18,928 bases of DNA from JBBSGD01 sp038254435 (GTDB lineage Bacteria > Actinomycetota > CADDZG01 > WHSQ01), in the NCBI GenBank assembly GCA_038254435.1, contig JBBSGD010000035.1, forward strand, positions 1 to 18,928, in the 5' to 3' direction. Positions 7,592-13,659 of this stretch are shown one piece after another (within the stretch, counting starts at the first letter, position 1; each line of letters opens with the position of its first letter). Made by a program: the position numbers and the translations under genes. The notes under the pieces were generated by a model. That model worked only from the letters and a program-made list of their open reading frames with translations. It was not told the origin of the DNA and made no database searches.

Positions 7592-8073
7592 TAGCCAGCG
7601 TGCGCCCGTGGTTTGGGTGGTGGGCCGCCGGCTTTGTCTTCTACCTGTTGTTGGTGTGGAACATCGCTCCTGCAGAGCTCGCGGCGGGCACGATCGTGGC
7701 CGCCTTCGCTGCAACGCTTGCCGAGCTCGCGCGCCGCAACGGGCTTGCTCACTTCGACTTCGACGTCCACTGGCTGCCGCGCGCTCGGGTGTTGCCCGCC
7801 CTCGTCGTCAAGGACACGGGCTTGCTCGCGATCACCTTGTGGCAGCAGGTAAGGGGGACGCGTGTTGGCGCGGGAGAGTGGCGAGTGATCGAGTGGCGGA
7901 CCGGCGGCAAGGATGCACGGTCGGCGCTGCGCCGGGCCCTGGTGAATCTCGCGGTCACCGTCACCCCTAACGACTTCGTCGTGGGCATCGATGCGGAGGA
8001 GGACTACTTGCTGCTCTACCGGCTGCGGGAGGACGGCGAGCGGTCGCTTAGGAAGACCCTGGGCCGCCGATGA
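7588..8073 (+). CDS. mnhE: Mrp/Mbh-type antiporter subunit E (MrpE/MbhA)
   Basis: Membrane protein of 161 aa of the MrpE family, a small structural subunit at one end of Mrp antiporters and MbhA in membrane-bound hydrogenase. Two hydrophobic segments (about 10-50) precede the family-like region FDVHWLPRARVLPALVVKD and the motif ALVNLAVTVTPNDFVVGID (conserved S/TxTPG-like element). The length is usual for the family. The ATG at 7588 overlaps the nrfD stop and its own stop overlaps mnhF (ATGA). Its position as first antiporter gene matches mbhA in archaeal mbh operons. Confidence 0.88.
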   Translation: MIASVRPWFGWWAAGFVFYLLLVWNIAPAELAAGTIVAAFAATLAELARRNGLAHFDFDVHWLPRARVLPALVVKDTGLLAITLWQQVRGTRVGAGEWRVIEWRTGGKDARSALRRALVNLAVTVTPNDFVVGIDAEEDYLLLYRLREDGERSLRKTLGRR

Positions 8074-8321
8074 ACGAGTGGCTGATCGCAGCGTTCGTCT
8101 TGCTGCTGTCTCTTGTGCCTTGCGGAATCGTCTGCCTGCGCGGCGATCCCATGGACAGGCTCGTGGCCCTAGAGCTTGCCGGGGTGATCGATGCTCTCGC
8201 ATTTCTCCTCATCGCCCAGGGTTTGCACCAGGATTCATTCTTCGACCTGGGGCTGACGATGGCGCTGCTGTCGTTTGCGGGAGGGCTCGTCTACGCGCGC
8301 TTCATGGAACGGTGGGCGTGA
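8070..8321 (+). CDS. mnhF: Mrp/Mbh-type antiporter subunit F (MrpF/MbhB)
   Basis: Short hydrophobic protein of 83 aa with three predicted transmembrane helices, matching MrpF in length, helix layout and the central motif DPMDRLVALELAGVIDALAFL (26-46; MrpF has GPTxxDRVVALD at the equivalent place). It forms part of the membrane arm in Mrp and MBH structures. ATGA overlap with mnhE; the next gene starts 52 bp downstream, the largest gap in the operon. Confidence 0.85.
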   Translation: MNEWLIAAFVLLLSLVPCGIVCLRGDPMDRLVALELAGVIDALAFLLIAQGLHQDSFFDLGLTMALLSFAGGLVYARFMERWA

Positions 8322-8373
8322 CCACGCCGGTAAGGGGTGCCACGGACAGAGCGCCCGCGCGCCGAGGACGAGC

Positions 8374-8691
8374 TTGAGCATCGTCGCGGTGTTGTTGCTT
8401 GTCGTGGGCGTGGGCACGGTCGTGGGCTGCGCCCTCGGCGTGCTCGTGATGCCCACTGTGTTCGACCGCCTTGCCTACCTCGGTCCGGCGACCTCACTGG
8501 CGCCATTCGCGATCGCGCTGGCAGTGCTCGTCAACGAGGGGCTCTCCGCGGCTACGGTCAAGAGCTTCCTGACTGCTGCCGTCCTTACTGTTACCGGACC
8601 GATCGTTACCCACATCACAGCCAGGGCGGCGCGGGTGCGCCAGTACGGGCACTGGGGGCCGATGCCGCAGGAGAAGAGGGTGCGTTTGTGA
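8374..8691 (+). CDS. mnhG: Mrp/Mbh-type antiporter subunit G (MrpG/MbhC)
   Basis: MrpG-family membrane protein of 105 aa with three hydrophobic helices. The family pattern is visible in the first loop (GVLVMPTVFDRLAYLGPATS, like LRMPDVYTRLHA..K) and in LTAAVLTVTGPIVTHITARAA near the C-terminus. The TTG start at 8374 is chosen because GAGG lies 6 nt upstream and gives the usual family length; the frame is open to 8275, but that would overlap mnhF by 47 bp with a soluble, unconserved extension. Its stop overlaps the next gene (GTGA). Confidence 0.82.
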   Translation: MSIVAVLLLVVGVGTVVGCALGVLVMPTVFDRLAYLGPATSLAPFAIALAVLVNEGLSAATVKSFLTAAVLTVTGPIVTHITARAARVRQYGHWGPMPQEKRVRL

Positions 8692-8927
8692 GCGCCTTGC
8701 AGGCTCTGCTCCTGGTCCTGGTGGCGGTCGCCGCGACGGGGGTGGTGTTGACGCGCGATCCTCTGCGCCAGACCTTTGCCGCCGGTTTTTACGGAGGCAT
8801 CCTCGCCCTTACCTTCTTCGTGCTGCAGGCGCCGGACGTCGCGCTGTCGGAGATCGTGGTGGGTGCCGTTGGATTTCCCTTGATGATCCTGCTGGCGCTG
8901 GCCAAGGTAAGAGGCGGTGCGGAGTGA
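8688..8927 (+). CDS. DUF4040/MbhD-like subunit (MrpA C-terminal fragment as a free gene)
   Basis: Three-helix protein of 79 aa matching the DUF4040 region that in bacterial Mrp is part of the MrpA C-terminus but is a separate subunit, MbhD, in membrane-bound hydrogenase. The signature APDVALSEIVVGAVGFPLMI (43-62) is the conserved element (APDVALTEAxVGxGL). The GTG at 8688 overlaps the mnhG stop and has GAAGAGGG upstream; the stop overlaps the next gene (GTGA). The large NuoL-like part of MrpA is absent from the operon. Confidence 0.82.
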   Translation: MSALQALLLVLVAVAATGVVLTRDPLRQTFAAGFYGGILALTFFVLQAPDVALSEIVVGAVGFPLMILLALAKVRGGAE

Positions 8928-9688
8928 CTCGCCGGGCTCGCCTCGTCGTCTTTCTCGCCGGAGCTGGGGGGCTTGCAGCCCTTCTCCTGTGGGCCATTTC
9001 CGGCCTTCCCTCGTTCGGCAACTATCAGGGACCATACGGGAACGTCCTCAATCACGTAGCGGTGGGAGCCCGGCACGCTACTAACGTCGTGTCCGCCGTT
9101 ACCTTCGACTATCGTGGCATTGACACTCTGATGGAAGAGTTCATCTTCTTTACAGCGGTCATCGGAACCACCCTTCTGCTGCGCGCTCAGCTGGCCGAGG
9201 AGGAAGAGCCTGCCGACGACGATGCCACCGACCGCCGCACGCCTGCCATGAGCGATGCGGTGCGGCTCGGTGGTTTCGTGATGACGGGGGTGACCTTTCT
9301 CTTCGGCGTGTACATGGTGCTGCACGGGCACTTGACACCCGGCGGCGGATTTCAAGGGGGCATAGTGGTGGGCACCGGGGTGCTCACCGTCTACCTCGCA
9401 AGCGAGTACGAGACCTTCTTGCGGGTCAGCAGCCCCACGGTCCTCGACGTCGTCGAGCCTGCGGGAGCCGGCGGTTACATCCTCGTCGGTCTCGGGGGAC
9501 TCGTCGGTGGAGCTTCTTTCTTGTACAACTTCCTTCCCTTGGGCGTGACGGGTCAGTTGCCCTCGGCGGGGATGATCCCGGTGCTGAACGCGGCCGTCGG
9601 TGTCGAGGTGGGGGCAGGGATCGCGCTAATAGTCGCCGAGTTCCTGGAGCAAACCCTTCAAGTGCGAAAGAAGCAACAGACAGCGTGA
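8924..9688 (+). CDS. mnhB: MbhE-MrpB fusion antiporter subunit
   Basis: Membrane protein of 254 aa that appears to join two modules. Residues 1-95 resemble MbhE, the last MrpA segment (one helix at about 7-26, then VSAVTFDYRGIDTLMEEFIF and a second helix). A charged linker at 91-110 leads to a full MrpB domain with its hallmark HGHLTPGGGFQGG (134-146) and four helices. In Pyrococcus MBH these are two subunits, MbhE and MbhF. GTGA overlaps at both ends couple it to the DUF4040 gene and mnhC. Similar fused forms exist in some Mrp-like operons, so the fusion alone is not unique. Confidence 0.85.
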   Translation: MTRRARLVVFLAGAGGLAALLLWAISGLPSFGNYQGPYGNVLNHVAVGARHATNVVSAVTFDYRGIDTLMEEFIFFTAVIGTTLLLRAQLAEEEEPADDDATDRRTPAMSDAVRLGGFVMTGVTFLFGVYMVLHGHLTPGGGFQGGIVVGTGVLTVYLASEYETFLRVSSPTVLDVVEPAGAGGYILVGLGGLVGGASFLYNFLPLGVTGQLPSAGMIPVLNAAVGVEVGAGIALIVAEFLEQTLQVRKKQQTA

Positions 9689-10029
9689 GCGTGCTTCCGT
9701 ACCTCGTTGCTGCTTGGCTGCTCCTAGTCGGCTGTTACGGGATGGTTACGAGCCGCAATCTCGTCCATCTCATCGTCTGTCTATCCGTCACTCAGTCTTC
9801 GACCTACATTCTGCTGCTCGCCGTCGGCTATAAGGCAGGCGCCAAACCGCCGATCTTCTTCGAGGTCCCGGTGGGGACGCGCGCAGTGGACCCCATCGTG
9901 CAGGCGTTGACTCTGACGGACATTGTGGTGTCGCTGGCGGTGTCGGCGCTTCTCTTGGCCCTCACAGTTCAGGCCCACAAGCGCTCCGGCTCCCTTGATC
10001 CTTCGTCTCTGACGATTCTCAAAGGCTGA
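9685..10029 (+). CDS. mnhC: Mrp/Mbh-type antiporter subunit C (NuoK-like)
   Basis: NuoK/MrpC-family membrane protein of 114 aa with three helices. Family features are GCYGMVTSRNLVHLIVCLSV in helices 1-2 and VDPIVQALTLTDIVVSLAVS in helix 3. In Mrp and MBH it sits next to MrpD and contributes to the ion path. The GTG at 9685 overlaps the mnhB stop; mnhD begins 4 nt after this stop. Confidence 0.88.
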   Translation: MSVLPYLVAAWLLLVGCYGMVTSRNLVHLIVCLSVTQSSTYILLLAVGYKAGAKPPIFFEVPVGTRAVDPIVQALTLTDIVVSLAVSALLLALTVQAHKRSGSLDPSSLTILKG

Positions 10030-10033
10030 GCGC

Positions 10034-11884
10034 GTGCAGGCTCTCCCGCCGCTGATCGTCGCCGTTCCCCTTCTCGCGGCGGTGATCCTGGCCGCGGCCG
10101 GCAAAAGGCTCGCGCGCCGCGTTCTCGACAGCGTGGCCCTCGGCGTCTCAGGAGCGGTGATCGTCATGTCGCTCGTTCTCTTGCACGAGACTCTAGGCGG
10201 GACGAGCGTCTATTGGTTCGGCGGATGGCACGCGTCTGGGCACGTAGCGCTGGGTGTTTCTTTCACCGTCGATACGTTCGGTGCGGGAGTCGCCGTGTTT
10301 GCCTCGGTGTTGATCTTCTTCGCCTTCCTGTTCTCGTGGCACTATTTCGAGACGGTCGGCGATCTTTATCACGTGCTGGTGCTGGTCTTTCTGAGTGCCA
10401 TGCTGGGAATGGGCCTCACCGGGGACCTATTCAACCTCTTTGTGTTCTTTGAGCTGTTGAGCGTGTCCGCCATCGCCCTTGCCGGATACCGCGTCGAGGA
10501 GTCGCAACCCCTTCAAGGGGCGCTTAACTTTGCAATCACGAACACGTTGGCGGCTCTCTTGATCCTTACGGGCATTGCTCTTCTCTACGCGCGCACCGGC
10601 GCCCTCAACCTGGCGCAGATAGGGCGGGTCCTCGGTCAACAGACGCCCGATGGTCTCGTGATAGCTGCCTTCACACTCCTCGTTGCGGGGTTTTTCATCA
10701 AGGCCGCGATCGTGCCGTTCCACTTCTGGCTGGCAGACGCCTACGGATCGGCTCCCACTCCTGTTTGTCTCGTGATGTCCGGTGTCATGAGCGAGCTTGG
10801 CCTCTACGCGATGGCACGCCTTTACTGGAGCGTCTTCCAGGAGGGATTCTCGCCCCATCTCGCGGCGCTGCGGTCGGTGCTGATAGTCACCGGTGTGATA
10901 ACCGCGGTGGCCGGCGGCCTCATGTGTTTTGCGCAGCATCACCTCAAGCGGCAGCTTGCGTTTGCGACGGTCGCGCACGGCGGTCTCTACTTGATCGGCC
11001 TGGGGTTTCTCACCCGCATCGGGCTCGGCGCCGTTGCCGTATATGCGGTCGCGGACGGGCTCGTCAAGGCATCGCTGTTCGTGTGCTCAGGTATCTTGCT
11101 CAGCCGGCGCTCTTCTGTTGACGAGTTGAACCTCTACGGACGGGGACGAGATCTCAAGGTCACGGCGCTGCTGGTGCTGGCCGGAGCCCTTGCGCTCGCC
11201 GGGCTTCCGCCCTTTGGCACCTTTGTCGGTAAGACGCTCATCGAGGAGGAGGCCGGCGTGGTGGGTTGGGGCTGGCTGTCGCTCGTCTACGCAGGCGTCT
11301 CGATGTTGACGGCCGCCGCAACCCTGCGTGCGGGCGCAAGGATCTTCTTGGGCTGGGGTCCCCGGCCAACGTCCCAGACCTTTGCCTCGGACCCCTTCAC
11401 CGAGCAAGCCGCAGAAGAGGACGAAGGGACTCCAGAGACGAGCGGCGAGGGCAAGCGCACGCCCCTCGTGATGGTGACTTCGGCCGCCGGGCTCCTCCTG
11501 CTGTCCCTGCTCGCGGGCCTGTCCGGTGGGCTCGCGCATGGCGTCGAGTCCGCCTCGGCGCGGTTTGCCGACGCCGGCTACTACCGCGCGGTGGTGCTGA
11601 GCTCCGGGCACCACGCGGCTCCCGTCGTGCATCGAGCCTCGAGCGCGCTGACGTCAGGAATCCCGGCCGCGGCGCTCTCGGTCGCGGGAGCGTTCATCCT
11701 GTCGGGGCTCGGCCTCTACAGGGAACGGCTTCCGTCGGGGCTGCGCGCGGCTTCGTTGCGCTTCGCGTCCCGGCCTCTGCACGTCTTGCGCACCCTGCAC
11801 AGCGGGCATGTGGGCGACTACGTGGCGTGGCTGATGCTGGGGACTGCGCTGCTTGGTGCGGCATTCGCCCGGGCCCTTATCTGA
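10034..11884 (+). CDS. mnhD: Mrp/Mbh-type antiporter subunit D (NuoM/N-like ion pump)
   Basis: Large proton- or sodium-conducting subunit of 616 aa, related to MrpD/MbhH and NuoL/M/N. Expected charged residues are present: Glu140 in helix 5 (FNLFVFFELLSVSAIALAG), Lys223 in FFIKAAIVPFHFWLADAY, Lys305 in HHLKRQLAFATVAHGG, Lys345 in ADGLVKASLF and Lys400 in FGTFVGK. A C-terminal extension from about 445 has a charged loop (EQAAEEDEGTPETSGEGKR) and three more helices. It is the only large antiporter-like subunit in the operon, as in MBH, whereas true Mrp has both MrpA and MrpD. It is the last gene; a convergent gene ends 19 bp downstream and I see no strong terminator hairpin. Confidence 0.9.
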   Translation: MQALPPLIVAVPLLAAVILAAAGKRLARRVLDSVALGVSGAVIVMSLVLLHETLGGTSVYWFGGWHASGHVALGVSFTVDTFGAGVAVFASVLIFFAFLFSWHYFETVGDLYHVLVLVFLSAMLGMGLTGDLFNLFVFFELLSVSAIALAGYRVEESQPLQGALNFAITNTLAALLILTGIALLYARTGALNLAQIGRVLGQQTPDGLVIAAFTLLVAGFFIKAAIVPFHFWLADAYGSAPTPVCLVMSGVMSELGLYAMARLYWSVFQEGFSPHLAALRSVLIVTGVITAVAGGLMCFAQHHLKRQLAFATVAHGGLYLIGLGFLTRIGLGAVAVYAVADGLVKASLFVCSGILLSRRSSVDELNLYGRGRDLKVTALLVLAGALALAGLPPFGTFVGKTLIEEEAGVVGWGWLSLVYAGVSMLTAAATLRAGARIFLGWGPRPTSQTFASDPFTEQAAEEDEGTPETSGEGKRTPLVMVTSAAGLLLLSLLAGLSGGLAHGVESASARFADAGYYRAVVLSSGHHAAPVVHRASSALTSGIPAAALSVAGAFILSGLGLYRERLPSGLRAASLRFASRPLHVLRTLHSGHVGDYVAWLMLGTALLGAAFARALI

Positions 11885-11903
11885 CGCAATGGTCGGGTGG
11901 ACC

Positions 11904-12362
11904 CTACGCGCTGCGCGATTCGAGATATTCGTAGGCAACCGATGTGGCGAGCGAGTAGACCGCGTGATGGACTGTGCTCGAGGCCATCTCGGAGGCCGGC
12001 CACTCGGTTGGCGGAGGCGCTATGCCAAGGGCCGGAGGCATCGCGACGGCAGCTCCAGTCACGAGAGCGAAGTGGACTGCGGTTGCCGGCATGAAAGACA
12101 TTCCCATCACGCCGAGCAAGCCTCGCACTGCTCCCCACGCGGTTCCGTACTGCCAGTGCACGACGTTGGCGAGCCGGGCCTTTTCCTTCTCACCCTGCGG
12201 CTCGACGCCCACCATCTTCTCAACGGCGTCGGCAGGGGCGGTGCTCCCGGGCTTGTCCATCAGCTTCATCTCTATGGCTTGGGATGCGGTTATCGCCGCA
12301 GTGCCGGCTAGCCCTGCGATCAAACCCTTACCGACCGCGCTTGCAACGTCTCCGGATCTCAT
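11904..12362 (-). CDS. Small conserved-looking membrane protein of unknown function
   Basis: Hydrophobic protein of 152 aa which I do not recognise with confidence. About four hydrophobic stretches are visible: 11-31 (GKGLIAGLAGTAAITASQ), 72-90 (with YGTAWGAVRGLLGV), 93-113, and a shorter C-terminal one (HHAVYSLATSVAYEYL). The layout faintly recalls DUF1440/YagU-like proteins; this is a guess. The start at 12362 is well supported by GAGGAGG 6 nt upstream. A sigma-B-like promoter lies at 12401-12425. It is monocistronic, downstream of terC on the same strand and convergent with mnhD. A stress-related membrane role is only suggested by the promoter. Confidence 0.75.
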   Translation of the reverse strand: MRSGDVASAVGKGLIAGLAGTAAITASQAIEMKLMDKPGSTAPADAVEKMVGVEPQGEKEKARLANVVHWQYGTAWGAVRGLLGVMGMSFMPATAVHFALVTGAAVAMPPALGIAPPPTEWPASEMASSTVHHAVYSLATSVAYEYLESRSA

Positions 12363-12400
12363 TGGTTCCTCCTCGAATCAAGTGGTTGCTCCAGGTCTAA

Positions 12401-12425
12401 GTACCCACCGGTGGGGGTTTCGAAC
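12401..12425 (-). promoter_or_regulatory. Candidate sigma-B/F-like promoter
   Basis: On the minus strand GTTC (12422-12425), 15-bp spacer, GGGTAC (12401-12406) fits the actinobacterial stress-sigma pattern. It would start transcription about 33 nt before the ATG at 12362. The -10 region overlaps a 12-bp palindrome CCCACCGGTGGG (12404-12415). Confidence 0.4.
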
Positions 12426-12491
12426 GGACACCCGAGGATTGCGTCTACGAGCAGCTCCCATCCGCTCCATGGCATCTCCAGTGATGCTCCA

Positions 12492-13433
12492 TCACGCACT
12501 CGACCTCCGCCGGCTCCCGCTCGGCTTGGGGGCGCCGAGCCTGAGTGACAGAGCGATGCTGATGCCAAGAGCCAGCGCTATGAAAACGAGGGACGCCCAG
12601 ATTGGGATCTCGTACACGCCGGATAGCAACATCTTCCCGCCGACGAAACAGAGCACCGCCGCAAGCCCGTACTTCAGCAGCGAGAAGCGATCCATCACTC
12701 CCTCGAGGAGAAAGTAAAGAGTGCGCAGGCCCAGCACGGCGAATGCGTTGGACGTTACGACGATGAAGGTCTCGCGCGTCACTCCGAAGATGGCGGGAAT
12801 GGAGTCAAGGGCAAAGACGAGGTCCACGGTGGACAGAACCACGAGCACGGCCAGCATCGGGGTGGCAACCGTGACACCCGTACGTTTGCTGAGGAAGTGG
12901 GGGCCGTCGTAGTCGTTGCTCATCGGCAGGCTGCGCTGCAGCATCCTGAGCACGGGATTGCGTTCGGGATGGACATTGTGCTCGCGCTTCATCGCCATGC
13001 GGATGCCCGTCCCCACCAGGAAGGCGCCGAATACGTAGATGATCCAGTGGAAGTGGTCAAGCAGGGCGGCGCCGCCGAAGATGAACACGGCGCGCAGCAC
13101 TATCGCGACGAGGATCCCCCAGAAAAGGACCTTGTGGCGGTACTCGGCGGGGATTCCGAAGCTCGAGAAGATGAGCGCGAACACGAAGATGTTGTCGACC
13201 GACAGGCTGTACTCGATCAGGTATCCGGCTATGTACTGTCCCGCAACCTCACCGCCCTGCCACAGCAGGAGCACGATCGAAAACCCCAGGCCCAGAGCGA
13301 TCCACAGCGCGCTTCTGACGCCCGCCTCGGTCAGGGAAACCGTGTGTGCCCCGCGATGACCCACCAGGTCGACCGCAAGCAAGACGATGATTCCGGCAAT
13401 GAAAGCTAGCCAGATGGGAAGCGAGACATCCAC
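12492..13433 (-). CDS. terC: TerC/Alx-family membrane protein, probable manganese exporter
   Basis: TerC-family protein of 313 aa with about eight to nine transmembrane helices. The two hallmark acidic motifs are present: EYSLSVDNIFVFALIF (Asp80, Asn81) and STVDLVFALDSIPAIFGV (Asp204, Asp210). Characterised homologues (Alx, MeeF/MeeY) export Mn(II), and the leader here carries a yybP-ykoY-type riboswitch, which senses Mn(II), so a manganese-homeostasis role is well supported. The GTG start at 13433 is set by GAAGGAG (13440-13446) 6 nt upstream. The older name, tellurium resistance, is less likely to describe its function. It is divergent from the acyl-CoA synthetase gene. Confidence 0.92.
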   Translation of the reverse strand: MDVSLPIWLAFIAGIIVLLAVDLVGHRGAHTVSLTEAGVRSALWIALGLGFSIVLLLWQGGEVAGQYIAGYLIEYSLSVDNIFVFALIFSSFGIPAEYRHKVLFWGILVAIVLRAVFIFGGAALLDHFHWIIYVFGAFLVGTGIRMAMKREHNVHPERNPVLRMLQRSLPMSNDYDGPHFLSKRTGVTVATPMLAVLVVLSTVDLVFALDSIPAIFGVTRETFIVVTSNAFAVLGLRTLYFLLEGVMDRFSLLKYGLAAVLCFVGGKMLLSGVYEIPIWASLVFIALALGISIALSLRLGAPKPSGSRRRSSA

Positions 13434-13439
13434 GATTTT

Positions 13440-13563
13440 CTCCTTCGGCTGGTGAGGACGGGTAGCTCAGCCGAAGGTCTCTCCCGCCCGCTTGCAGTGC
13501 AGGCCGGCACAACCGGGTCCGCGCCGTAATGACGGCGGTGCCGTTTGGGGATACTCCCCTTCG
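13440..13563 (-). promoter_or_regulatory. yybP-ykoY-type Mn(II) riboswitch controlling terC translation
   Basis: Read on the minus strand, the leader has the class hallmarks: GGGGAGTA just after the 5' end, a central GCCGTCATTACGGC arm, and GAGACCTTCGG near the 3' end. CGAAGG (13558-13563) can pair with CCTTCG (13472-13477) to form P1. The same CCTTCGGCTG (13468-13477) is also perfectly complementary to CAGCCGAAGG (13442-13451), a 10-bp hairpin that buries most of the ribosome site GAAGGAG. The two pairings are mutually exclusive, so Mn(II)-stabilised P1 should free the ribosome site and switch terC on. Confidence 0.88.
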
Positions 13564-13570
13564 AGGTGCC

Positions 13571-13579
13571 AGGTTAGCA
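13571..13579 (-). promoter_or_regulatory. Candidate extended -10 of the terC promoter
   Basis: TGCTAACCT on the minus strand fits an extended -10 (TGn plus TAnnnT). A start 6-8 nt downstream would fall at about 13563-13565, exactly the first base of riboswitch helix P1. No good -35 is seen. Confidence 0.4.
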
Positions 13580-13659
13580 GAGCTCAGGGTTAACGGATAA
13601 GAATGATGAGTGCTTCGGACGCACGTGTGCGGCCGGTTCGTCTATTTGGGAGGGATGTC

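Noticed and set aside
11885..11903. Terminator between mnhD and the convergent membrane gene
   Set aside because: Only a weak 4-bp GGTC/GACC pairing and no T-run on either strand.
12404..12415. Palindrome CCCACCGGTGGG as a terminator of terC
   Set aside because: It gives only a 4-bp stem and, on the minus strand, is followed by a promoter-like GGGTAC context rather than a T-tract.
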